A DNA stretch of 5,543 bases from Tannerella sp. (GCA_031267485.1 JAIRYY010000153.1:1-5543); one strand, 5' to 3'. Positions 1 through 5,543 are shown, numbered from the stretch's first letter. Numbers and translations are program-made. The notes: generated by a model from the letters alone, not told the origin.

Positions 1-236
1 TTTTTGTCTGCCTCCGTCAGGGGGTACGATTTGGGTTGCAAACTCTGTCCTTTCGTGTCCTTTTTATGCGCGTATCCATATTCCAAAACAACGGAAAAAG
101 CAATGTATCTGCTTACAGATGTGCCTTTTGTCTTATCCATGTCCTACTTTGTCTGTTTAACCGTTTTTCCTGTATAAGTTCCGCCGGGACAGAGAAAACA
201 TTACATGTTATTTATTTCACGTTACTAAAAAAGTAT
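1..236. other. Leading intergenic region, no supported gene
   Basis: This A/T-rich stretch precedes the slyD-like operon. Two plus-strand frames are open from the left edge (one to the TAA at 175-177, one to 257), but their translations are rich in Phe, Leu and Cys, lack any recognisable domain, and one runs through the slyD-like promoter. No tRNA, rRNA or convincing hairpin terminator was recognised. It may hold the 3' flank of an upstream gene, but nothing here shows that. Confidence 0.5.
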
Positions 237-244
237 TATCTTTG
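215..244 (+). promoter_or_regulatory. Bacteroidetes-type promoter for the slyD-like/aroC operon
   Basis: TATCTTTG at 237-244 is a perfect match to the Bacteroidetes -7 consensus TAnnTTTG recognised by their primary sigma factor. A weak -33 element, TTTC at 215-218, lies 18 bp upstream (consensus TTTG, usual spacing about 19-21). Transcription would start near 250-252, giving an A-rich leader of about 20 nt before the ATG at 271. The -7 box and its position are seen directly; promoter activity is inferred. Confidence 0.7.
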
Positions 245-270
245 CGGCTTATTCTAAAAAAAACAATCTT

Positions 271-855
271 ATGAGAATCTCAAAAAACAAAATCGTATCG
301 GTAACTTACGACCTGAACGTGGGCGAGGATGATGAACGCGAACTGATGGAAAGCGCGACGGTTGACCGTCCGTTACGGTTTATTTTCGGCACAGGCAGCA
401 TGTTGCCCGCTTTCGAAAAAAACATCAGCGAACTTCAGCAGGGAGCCAAATTCATGTTTTCAATTCTTCCGGAGGATGCATTCGGCGAGTATGAGGAGGA
501 ACATGTCATTGAACTGCCTAAAAACATTTTCGAGGTAAACGGCAAGTTCGACGACGAGCATATTGTGGAGGGCGCAACGCTTCCGATGATGAATGAGGAC
601 GGAGAGCGCATGGTCGGCTCTGTCCTCGAAATAAAAGGCGATATAATTGTGATGGACTTCAATCATCCGCTGGCCGGAGAAACGCTGCATTTCAGCGGGG
701 AAATACTTGACGTGCACGAGCCTGCGGAAGAGGAAATCGCCGCGATAAACAGCGAGGCGGCAGGCGGCGGATGCGGTTGCGACGCATGCGGTTGCGACAC
801 GTGCGGCGACGGAGATGACCACATGGATTGCGGATGCGGATGTAACCATAGTTAG
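271..855 (+). CDS. slyD: FKBP-type peptidyl-prolyl cis-trans isomerase, SlyD-like, with Cys/His-rich metal-binding tail
   Basis: This 194-residue protein has the SlyD layout. It starts with an FKBP half-domain (about 1-73, with GTGSMLPAFE at 40-49). The inserted IF chaperone flap follows (about 74-127, with HVIELPKNIF at 78-87). The second FKBP strand set (about 128-152) contains the hallmark MDFNHPLAGETLHF. The C-terminal tail (165-194) carries eight Cys (168, 170, 173, 175, 178, 187, 189, 191) and two His, a composition known from SlyD proteins that bind Ni and other soft metals. There is no signal peptide, so it is probably cytoplasmic. Family knowledge assigns prolyl isomerisation, holdase activity and possibly metal storage or delivery. 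The ATG at 271 is chosen because the FKBP strand follows at once and a -7 promoter box lies 27 nt upstream; there is no Shine-Dalgarno site, only an A-rich leader. It is probably co-transcribed with aroC. The symbol is by family; orthology to E. coli slyD is not proven. Confidence 0.92.
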   Translation: MRISKNKIVSVTYDLNVGEDDERELMESATVDRPLRFIFGTGSMLPAFEKNISELQQGAKFMFSILPEDAFGEYEEEHVIELPKNIFEVNGKFDDEHIVEGATLPMMNEDGERMVGSVLEIKGDIIVMDFNHPLAGETLHFSGEILDVHEPAEEEIAAINSEAAGGGCGCDACGCDTCGDGDDHMDCGCGCNHS

Positions 856-860
856 GAAGG
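854..860 (+). promoter_or_regulatory. Ribosome binding site supporting the TTG start of aroC
   Basis: AGGAAGG overlaps the slyD-like TAG stop (853-855) and lies 10 nt before TTG at 871. It is the only clear Shine-Dalgarno-like site before a gene in this window. Together with conserved chorismate synthase sequence beginning at residue 2, it fixes the non-ATG start. The location suggests translational coupling between the two genes. Confidence 0.65.
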
Positions 861-870
861 GCTGCTGAAA

Positions 871-1959
871 TTGAATACTTTCGGACACATTTTCAGGCTG
901 ACCTCTTTCGGCGAATCGCACGGAGCGGCTATCGGAGGAGTGATTGACGGCTGTCCGGCCGGCATCGCACTCGACATGGAGTTCGTCCGGAGCGAACTGA
1001 ACCGGCGCAGACCGGGACAGTCGGCGCTGACTACCTCCCGCAAAGAGGCCGACAGGGTGGAATTTCTTTCGGGCATTTACGGGGGGAAAACGACGGGAAC
1101 GCCTGTCGGGTTCATCGTGCGGAACGAAAATCAACATTCCGGCGACTATAATAATATGGAAGACGTCTACCGCCCCTCGCATGCCGACTATACCTATCAG
1201 ATGAAATACGGCATACGCGACCCGCGGGGAGGCGGGCGCAGTTCGGCGCGCGAAACGGTAGCGCGGTGCGTTGCCGGCGCCGTCGCCAAACTTGTTCTCC
1301 GGAAGAATGGCATAACGATACAGGCCTGCACGTCGCAAATCGGCAACATTCGCATGGAAAATTCCTTCCGGGATTATGATGCGGACAAAACGGAATCCAG
1401 CGCCGTTCGCTGCCCGGACGAACGGGTGGCTGCCGCAATGGAAGCTCTCATAAGAGAAGTAAAGGCGCAGGGCGATTCTATCGGAGGCGTCGTCACGTGC
1501 GTGATACGGGGCGTCCCGCCGGGTATCGGCGAACCGGTCTTCGGCAAACTTCATGCCGCGCTGGGAAGCGCGATGCTAAGTATCAATGCCGCCAAGGGGT
1601 TTGAGTACGGGGATGGATTCGATGCTCCTCTCTACCGCGGTTCCGAACATAACGACGAATTTTTCAACGACGGCGGACGCATAAGCGCCCGTACGAATTA
1701 TTCGGGCGGCATACAGGGCGGCATTTCCAACGGACAGGATATTTATTTCCGCGTAGCGTTCAAGTCGACGGCAACACTCCTGCGCGAACAGAAGACGGTC
1801 GACAGGGAGGGGAACGAAACCGTTCTGACAGCACAGGGACGCCACGACCCGTGCGTCGTCCCCCGCGCCGTCCCCATTGTCGAAGCGATGGCGGCGATGA
1901 CGATTCTCGATTATTTACTGCTTGCCGGAAATCAGGGCCGCGGCTGCGGCGCGCTGTGA
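871..1959 (+). CDS. aroC: Chorismate synthase
   Basis: This gene catalyses the last step of the shikimate pathway: 5-enolpyruvylshikimate-3-phosphate loses phosphate by anti-1,4-elimination, in the presence of reduced FMN, to give chorismate for aromatic amino acids, folate and quinones. The 362-residue length is normal for the family. Signatures seen in order are FGESHG (13-18, catalytic-type His17), RRRPGQ (45-50), RPSHADYTY (101-109, His104), [10 protein letters not shown] (120-129), GDSIGG (201-206), SGGIQGG (278-284) and GRHDPC (323-328, Asp326). His17, His104 and Asp326 match the conserved active-site His/His/Asp of the family. The start is TTG at 871; the expected N-terminus ([17 protein letters not shown]) begins there and no in-frame ATG exists between the slyD-like stop and this point. 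The gene is probably expressed from the promoter ahead of slyD. Its last 28 bp overlap the convergent protease gene. Confidence 0.97.
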   Translation: MNTFGHIFRLTSFGESHGAAIGGVIDGCPAGIALDMEFVRSELNRRRPGQSALTTSRKEADRVEFLSGIYGGKTTGTPVGFIVRNENQHSGDYNNMEDVYRPSHADYTYQMKYGIRDPRGGGRSSARETVARCVAGAVAKLVLRKNGITIQACTSQIGNIRMENSFRDYDADKTESSAVRCPDERVAAAMEALIREVKAQGDSIGGVVTCVIRGVPPGIGEPVFGKLHAALGSAMLSINAAKGFEYGDGFDAPLYRGSEHNDEFFNDGGRISARTNYSGGIQGGISNGQDIYFRVAFKSTATLLREQKTVDREGNETVLTAQGRHDPCVVPRAVPIVEAMAAMTILDYLLLAGNQGRGCGAL

Positions 1960-3416
1960 ATAAGGTTCTTTTTCGCGGCATTTCCACCTCCCATTTCCGG
2001 GAAAACGGTATACGGCGGCATGTTCTCCGCGGCTGAGGAACGTACCGGCACATATTTCTCGCCCGTAATCCGTTCCAGCGCCTTTGCGAGCAGCGGGTCG
2101 GTCTCGTCGCCGAACGGTTTCAGGTCGAAATAGTCTTCCGGAAGCATTAGCATATCCGGTTCCGGCGCAAGCCCGCCCGAAAAGTCAGGGTAATTATTCC
2201 TGTTCGCATAGCGATACGTCATGACGTACATGCCCCAGTTCGATATGTTCAGATAATGTTCCTTATTGTAGCCGCGCGAATCGCCGTAATAAAAAGCGTA
2301 ATAGTAGTCGTCCACGGAGAGCACATAGCCGCCGTAATACTTGCCGTGCGTCGTGTCGCCGACCAGAACGACGTCCATATAGGGCTTGAGGCCTATTATT
2401 GTCGCTTCCGATGCGGAGGCGGTATGTTCCGAAACAAGCACGTGGAGGCGATTCAGATTCATGTTTACGGACAGTGTGTCGATGAAATATTCGCTGTTGT
2501 CCACGATTTCGCCCGACGACGGGTCGCGGCTATAAAAATCATTCCATTTCTGCGTAAGATACACGTCCCTGTTTTTCACGGCAGCGACGGGCGCCAGGAT
2601 ACTGCTTAAAAAACGGGCCGTAGAGGCGTGACCGCCGCCGTTATAGCGCAGGTCGAGTACCACGTCCGTAACGCCTCCGGCCTTAAACCGGGCAAACACG
2701 TCCAGCAGTTCATCCCGGGAGGCATCGACATAAGCCGTATAGCACAGATAGCCTATCCGGTGGCCATTCTTCTCGATGATGCGAAACGTATTCACGGGAT
2801 TTTCATACATCCCGACGGCTACCATCGAGACGGAACCGGGCTTGAGGCTGAAGCCGTTTCCGTCGACATATCCCATCTGAAGAGAGATGGACGGCAAATA
2901 ATACAGGTCGGTATAGTTGGATTCCGTTATATCCCCCCCGTTCATCCCGACAATAATATCGCCGCGCTTCATTCCGGCCTTTTCCGCCGGGGCGCCCGCA
3001 CAGACGTACAGGACGATGGCAAAATAACGGTCCATATTCGAGAATTTGACGAAAATCAGCGTGTATCCGTAGGTTGTGGATACCGCCTGAAGCGAACTTT
3101 TCCAGCTGTCGATGTCGTTCGTCAGCTCCGACCAGCGGTCGTCCGCGTATAAAAACCCGCCGAACAGAGCGTAATGGTCAGCATGGTTGCGGTACGTGTC
3201 GTAATTGTTGTACTTCGTCCAGTCGGTCAGCGATTCCCACAGATAGACATCCTGCGTGCAGTCCACGATAAATTTGTTAATCTTCTCCGAATCGGTCAGC
3301 TGCGCATAGGGCATATTGCCTTCTGCTTCGAGAACATCTTCGTCATCCCGGTTGCATCCCGTCGCAGCAAACAGCGACAGGATGGACAGACACAGAAATA
3401 ATCCTTTGAACTTCAT
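1932..3416 (-). CDS. S41 family tail-specific (C-terminal processing) protease, PDZ-containing lipoprotein
   Basis: This 494-residue protein has a lipoprotein signal peptide (1-20) with lipobox FAATGC, giving lipidation at Cys21. The acidic stretch NRDDED follows, resembling the export signal that sends Bacteroidota lipoproteins to the cell surface. The N-terminal region (about 36-125) resembles the S41 N-terminal domain of Bacteroidales proteases. A PDZ-type segment covers about 130-205 ([20 protein letters not shown] at 142-161). The S41 core follows, with [12 protein letters not shown] (251-262) and HTASASEA (331-338). Ser334 fits the nucleophile, and Lys359 in THGK is exactly 25 residues later, the usual Ser-to-Lys distance of the C-terminal-processing protease dyad. 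The Gln normally four residues after Lys is Gly363 here. Region 369-410 is strikingly Tyr-rich. The substrate is unknown. The ATG at 3416 follows an A8 run instead of a Shine-Dalgarno site, and a -7 box lies upstream. The 3' end runs into aroC. Confidence 0.9.
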   Translation of the reverse strand: MKFKGLFLCLSILSLFAATGCNRDDEDVLEAEGNMPYAQLTDSEKINKFIVDCTQDVYLWESLTDWTKYNNYDTYRNHADHYALFGGFLYADDRWSELTNDIDSWKSSLQAVSTTYGYTLIFVKFSNMDRYFAIVLYVCAGAPAEKAGMKRGDIIVGMNGGDITESNYTDLYYLPSISLQMGYVDGNGFSLKPGSVSMVAVGMYENPVNTFRIIEKNGHRIGYLCYTAYVDASRDELLDVFARFKAGGVTDVVLDLRYNGGGHASTARFLSSILAPVAAVKNRDVYLTQKWNDFYSRDPSSGEIVDNSEYFIDTLSVNMNLNRLHVLVSEHTASASEATIIGLKPYMDVVLVGDTTHGKYYGGYVLSVDDYYYAFYYGDSRGYNKEHYLNISNWGMYVMTYRYANRNNYPDFSGGLAPEPDMLMLPEDYFDLKPFGDETDPLLAKALERITGEKYVPVRSSAAENMPPYTVFPEMGGGNAAKKNLIHSAPQPRP

Positions 3417-3430
3417 GTTTTTTTTGGACG

Positions 3431-3438
3431 CAAATATA
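3431..3438 (-). promoter_or_regulatory. -7 promoter box for the S41 protease gene
   Basis: On the minus strand this reads TATATTTG, a perfect TAnnTTTG match, 14 nt upstream of the protease ATG. No good TTTG -33 element sits 19-21 bp further upstream; that position is occupied by 9-bp tandem duplications. Transcription would begin very close to the start codon, so the leader would be only a few nucleotides to about 10 nt long. Either this is a short-leader mRNA or the true promoter lies further upstream. Confidence 0.5.
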
Positions 3439-3439
3439 C

Positions 3440-3476
3440 GAATAAAACGGATAAAACCGCATTTCCGGCATTTCCG
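3440..3476. repeat. Two adjacent 9-bp tandem duplications in the divergent promoter region
   Basis: GAATAAAAC (3440-3448) is followed directly by GGATAAAAC (3449-3457, one mismatch). After a single C come two perfect copies of GCATTTCCG (3459-3467 and 3468-3476). The block lies between the protease -7 box and the -33 box of the fimbrillin-like gene. It is well placed to be a regulator-binding site for both genes, but it may only be slippage-derived DNA. Confidence 0.7.
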
Positions 3477-3488
3477 GTTAATTTTTTC

Positions 3489-3519
3489 TTTGATATTATA
3501 AATATTATACTTTTCTTTG
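3489..3519 (+). promoter_or_regulatory. Bacteroidetes-type promoter for the fimbrillin-like gene
   Basis: TTTG at 3489-3492 (-33) and TTTCTTTG at 3512-3519 (-7, one mismatch to TAnnTTTG) are separated by exactly 19 bp, the preferred Bacteroidetes spacing. Transcription would start near 3525, leaving a 5' leader of about 70 nt before the ATG at 3596. A second weaker -7-like box (TGTATTTG, 3544-3551) lacks a well-spaced -33 element. Confidence 0.6.
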
Positions 3520-3595
3520 TGGCGCTATCGATTTTAAACGGGGTGTATTTGTAATAGTGCGTACATATTTTTTTTACTTTTTAATACTATTAGCA

Positions 3596-4945
3596 ATGAA
3601 AAAATTGAGTTTTTTTACAGTATGCATTATTTGTTTTTCGGGATGTAACAACGAGATTACAGACAGTACCGGTAATGGAGAAAATGTCGCCGACAGGCAA
3701 ACGCTGGAACTGCGTATGCCCGACGCGACCGAAGTTGCGCTCTACAGCGCCGCGACGGAAAGCGAGTGCATCATCAGCCACGTATGGGTACTTGAGTTTA
3801 ACAGTGCGGGAACGACGCTGTTGAACTCCCAGCTTATCGACAGTTCCAGGATTGTAAACAACGGTCAGGCGCTGCAGCTGTTGCCCCAGCTGTCGTTCAG
3901 GCCGCAGAGCGGAAACCGGATTGTATGCGTCGCCAACTCCGACATTACGCAATACCCGCATCCGCAGGCGAGCAGCATGACGGTAAGCAACATCAACGCC
4001 TGTTTCCCGCTGAAACTTAACAAATATTACAGGGGCGGGGCGCGCCTCCCCATGTATGGCGACATGTCGTGGCCGTCCTCGTACACGTGCGAGATGAAGC
4101 GCGCGGTAGCGAAAATACAGGTTCGGATGGGCGCGGGCGTTTCGGATGCCACAGGGAATTTTACGGCCGAAAACGTCCGCTTCACGGTCTGCAACGCCGC
4201 CGGCGAGGGGTATGTGCAGCCGGCCGACTCCGTTCAGGGAATCGCTTCTCCGGCAAAAGGCGCGGCCACCGATACCTTTAACCTGCTGCAGAAAACGAAT
4301 GTCACGGAACGGGAACTTGCGCTGTACCTGCACGAATATCCGTCAGCCACAAAGACCGTAACCGGCGGCGCCGTCAGCGACAGCGTATTTCATACAGACC
4401 GGCAGCATGTCATTCTCAAAAAGAACAATGACGCCGGTTCGCCGACTTTTTACCGCCTGGATTTTTACAACTCCACGACAAAAAAGTTCATGGACACTAA
4501 ACGGAATCATCACTATCTGTTCACGATACAGAAAATCCACAGCGAGGGATATCCGAGCGCACTTATGGCCGGAAACAATCCCGGCAGCAACATCGAGTAT
4601 TCCGTCCGGATAGACGACGACCTGAGCTGCATTGTGTCAAACGGGCAGTATGCGCTTGTCATGAGCGCCGACACAGGCTACGTGCCGGCCGGAGTCGCCG
4701 TCACAGACTATACGGTTGTGACAGCAAGGTACCAACTGCCCCCGGAGATGAACAAACTCGGCGATTCGACGGAAAACAACGTAAGCGTGACGAATGGAAC
4801 AATGACGCTGGTCTCGCCGGCGTCGGCGCAACTGAGCGACACAAACCGGGAAATAAAAATAAACACAAGCGACTCTTTCACGCAGGGTATCATCACGTTC
4901 AAACTGGGAAACATCACGCGCCATTTTCATGTGAAAGCGAAATAG
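3596..4945 (+). CDS. Fimbrillin-like (FimA/Mfa-type) lipoprotein, probable pilus or surface subunit
   Basis: The protein has 449 residues from this ATG. A lipoprotein signal peptide (1-16) ends in FSGC with lipidated Cys17, followed by a low-complexity linker. Features typical of Bacteroidales fimbrillin-like families follow: an N-terminal beta-domain strand of the form HVWVLEFNSAG (62-72), RLPMYGDM (150-157) leading into MKRAVAKIQV (167-176), and the C-terminal-domain signature FMDTKRNHHYLFTIQKI (298-314) ahead of EGYPSALMA. A further beta-rich region (about 337-449) ends the protein. Family members are exported as lipoproteins and assemble into pili by protease-triggered strand exchange; whether this one is a stalk, anchor or tip subunit cannot be told. 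An in-frame GTG at 3557 would add 13 residues, but ATG 3596 gives the classical MKK signal start. No other pilus gene is present, so it may be an orphan. It is divergent from the S41 protease and followed by a palindromic repeat array. Confidence 0.75.
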   Translation: MKKLSFFTVCIICFSGCNNEITDSTGNGENVADRQTLELRMPDATEVALYSAATESECIISHVWVLEFNSAGTTLLNSQLIDSSRIVNNGQALQLLPQLSFRPQSGNRIVCVANSDITQYPHPQASSMTVSNINACFPLKLNKYYRGGARLPMYGDMSWPSSYTCEMKRAVAKIQVRMGAGVSDATGNFTAENVRFTVCNAAGEGYVQPADSVQGIASPAKGAATDTFNLLQKTNVTERELALYLHEYPSATKTVTGGAVSDSVFHTDRQHVILKKNNDAGSPTFYRLDFYNSTTKKFMDTKRNHHYLFTIQKIHSEGYPSALMAGNNPGSNIEYSVRIDDDLSCIVSNGQYALVMSADTGYVPAGVAVTDYTVVTARYQLPPEMNKLGDSTENNVSVTNGTMTLVSPASAQLSDTNREIKINTSDSFTQGIITFKLGNITRHFHVKAK

Positions 4946-4981
4946 AGACCTTGGTTTGGGTTTGAGGCGCTATTTCTTTTT

Positions 4982-5005
4982 GGGACAACGTAAAACGCCT
5001 GTCCC
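4982..5005 (+). terminator. Possible hairpin after the fimbrillin-like gene
   Basis: GGGACA (4982-4987) pairs with TGTCCC (5000-5005), with an additional inner CG/CG pair, a small bulge and a TAAAA loop. It lies 37 nt past the stop codon. There is no T-run after it, so it is not a standard intrinsic terminator; it could end transcription weakly or protect the mRNA 3' end. The large palindromes downstream may serve as well. Confidence 0.3.
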
Positions 5006-5025
5006 GTCATTGCGACTCCCAGCCC

Positions 5026-5142
5026 CGTCATTGCGAACGCAATGAAGCAATCCAGGCACAGGCGGTGCAGCACAGGCGGTGCAGTCCGGGCGGCGGTCGG
5101 GGCATCGCCTGCGCCTGGATTGCTTCGTCCCTCGCAATGACG
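5026..5142. repeat. Palindromic repeat unit 1
   Basis: The outer stem is CGTCATTGCGA (5026-5036) with TCGCAATGACG (5132-5142). An asymmetric internal loop (7 and 5 nt) follows, then the inner stem GAAGCAATCCAGGC (5044-5057) with GCCTGGATTGCTTC (5113-5126). The stem continues with CAGGCG (5059-5064) against CGCCTG (5106-5111), past one A/C mismatch, and then a few more pairs. The loop region is about 33 nt. A perfect 14-bp direct repeat, CACAGGCGGTGCAG, occupies 5057-5070 and 5071-5084. The left internal-loop strand (ACGCAAT) differs from the other units. Confidence 0.93.
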
Positions 5143-5190
5143 ATGTCCCGTTGCGAACGGTATTCCACCGTCATTGCAAACACATTCTTC

Positions 5191-5307
5191 CGTCATTGCG
5201 AACGAAGTGAAGCAATCCAGGCACAGGCGGTGTAGCACAGGCGGTGTAGTCCGGGTGGCTGTCGGGGCATCGCCTGCGCCTGGATTGCTTCGTTCCGCGC
5301 AATGACG
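5191..5307. repeat. Palindromic repeat unit 2
   Basis: This unit has the same 117-bp architecture. The inner 14-bp direct repeat reads CACAGGCGGTGTAG twice (5222-5235, 5236-5249). This is the most diverged full unit: the loop and right arm carry several substitutions, including GTTCC in the internal loop and CGCAATGACG, which shortens the outer stem to 10 bp. Confidence 0.93.
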
Positions 5308-5355
5308 ATGTCCCGTTGCGAACGACATTCCACCGTCATTGCAAACACATTCTAC

Positions 5356-5472
5356 CGTCATTGCGAACGAAGTGAAGCAATCCAGGCACAGGCGGTGTAG
5401 CACAGGCGGTGCAGTCCGGGCGGCGGTCCGGGCATCGCCTGCGCCTGGATTGCTTCGTCCCTCGCAATGACG
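5356..5472. repeat. Palindromic repeat unit 3
   Basis: This unit has a left arm identical to unit 2 and a right arm identical to unit 1. The internal 14-bp repeat is mixed: GTG-TAG ending at 5400 and GTG-CAG ending at 5414. The mosaic pattern fits recombination or conversion among tandem copies. Confidence 0.93.
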
Positions 5473-5520
5473 ATGTCCCGTTGCGAACGACATTCCACTG
5501 CCATTGTGAACGCATTCCAG

Positions 5521-5543
5521 CGGGGTTGCGAACGATGTGTAGC
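5521..5543. repeat. Start of degenerate palindromic repeat unit 4 (cut by window edge)
   Basis: This begins exactly 165 bp after unit 3. It matches the left arm of unit 3 at 18 of 23 positions; the core TTGCGAACGA is kept while CGTCA has become CGGGG. The preceding spacer (5473-5520) is also more diverged than the other two, so the array decays towards this side. Confidence 0.7.

Larger units (their letters stand above)
5005..5543. repeat. Tandem array of palindromic elements, 165-bp period, non-coding
   Basis: No gene is supported from the stop at 4945 to the right edge. The array consists of 117-bp palindromic units starting at 5026, 5191, 5356 and (degenerate) 5521, so the period is exactly 165 bp. 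The 48-bp spacers between units are themselves similar (5143-5190, 5308-5355, 5473-5520). Upstream of the first unit, CGTCATTGCGA at 5005-5015 is a partial spacer-like remnant one base out of register. Units 1 and 3 differ at about 4 positions and units 2 and 3 at about 6. The arm sequences (CGTCATTGCGA and GAAGCAATCCAGGC) resemble interspersed palindromic repeats seen in intergenic DNA of many bacteria; that resemblance is from memory. The array continues beyond the window. Confidence 0.93.

Noticed and set aside
36..257. 73-codon plus-strand frame ahead of the slyD-like gene
   Set aside because: Its composition is unlike a real protein (rich in Phe, Leu, Cys), no domain is recognisable, and it runs through the -7 promoter box of the next gene.
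460..1554. 364-codon minus-strand frame opposite the slyD-like gene and aroC
   Set aside because: It is antisense to two clearly conserved genes in G+C-rich codons, is very rich in Arg, His and Ala, and has no family signature. It is a shadow frame.
1937..1952. G+C-rich palindromic bases at the aroC/protease junction as a terminator
   Set aside because: There is no defined stem-loop followed by a T-run on either strand; the sequence is explained by the overlapping coding ends.
2256..3152. Plus-strand frames of 117 and 174 codons within the protease gene
   Set aside because: They are antisense to a gene with clear S41 and PDZ motifs and show no recognisable protein features.
3557..3595. GTG at 3557 as start of the fimbrillin-like gene
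   Set aside because: ATG at 3596 gives a standard MKK lipoprotein signal of 16 residues before Cys17. The extension would give an unusually long hydrophobic leader from a rare start codon.
5026..5472. Insertion sequence or transposon
   Set aside because: No transposase frame, terminal inverted repeats bracketing a gene, or target duplication is visible; only non-autonomous palindromic repeats are present.
4927..5493. 188-codon minus-strand frame with three 55-residue repeats
   Set aside because: It is the translation of the 165-bp palindromic array, whose inverted arms explain the sequence at DNA level; it also overlaps the 3' end of the fimbrillin-like gene. No protein-level evidence.
5026..5543. 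CRISPR array
   Set aside because: The repeated units are 117 bp long, the 48-bp spacers are similar to each other instead of unique, and no cas gene is nearby.

Overview
The window looks like chromosomal DNA of a member of the Bacteroidota, most likely order Bacteroidales. Three things point there: perfect or near-perfect Bacteroidetes-type promoters (-7 TAnnTTTG) ahead of three genes, with A/T-rich leaders instead of Shine-Dalgarno sites at three of the four starts; an S41 tail-specific protease made as a lipoprotein with an acidic stretch after the lipobox cysteine; and a fimbrillin-like lipoprotein, a family largely confined to Bacteroidales. No species can be named from the sequence alone.

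Layout. Positions 1-236 hold no convincing gene. A promoter at about 215-244 drives a short leader and a probable two-gene operon: a SlyD-type FKBP peptidyl-prolyl isomerase with a Cys/His-rich tail (271-855), then chorismate synthase aroC (871-1959, TTG start), 15 bp apart. aroC converges on, and overlaps by 28 bp, a minus-strand gene for an S41/C-terminal-processing protease lipoprotein with a PDZ domain (1932-3416). A 179-bp divergent intergenic region (3417-3595) carries a -7 box for the protease gene, two adjacent 9-bp tandem duplications, and a complete -33/-7 promoter for the fimbrillin-like lipoprotein gene (3596-4945).

From about 5005 to the right edge there is no gene. The DNA is a tandem array of a 117-bp imperfect palindrome separated by 48-bp spacers, with an exact 165-bp period: copies start at 5026, 5191, 5356 and, degenerate and cut by the window edge, 5521. 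Because 165 is divisible by three, the array keeps a 188-codon reading frame open on the minus strand. That frame is best read as an artefact.

Functionally the left half is housekeeping: protein folding or metal handling, and the last shikimate-pathway step to chorismate. The right half concerns the cell envelope: a surface or periplasmic protease and a pilus-type subunit, transcribed divergently and possibly co-regulated. The palindromic array is the most unusual structure. No complete new defence, mobile or biosynthetic system is visible.
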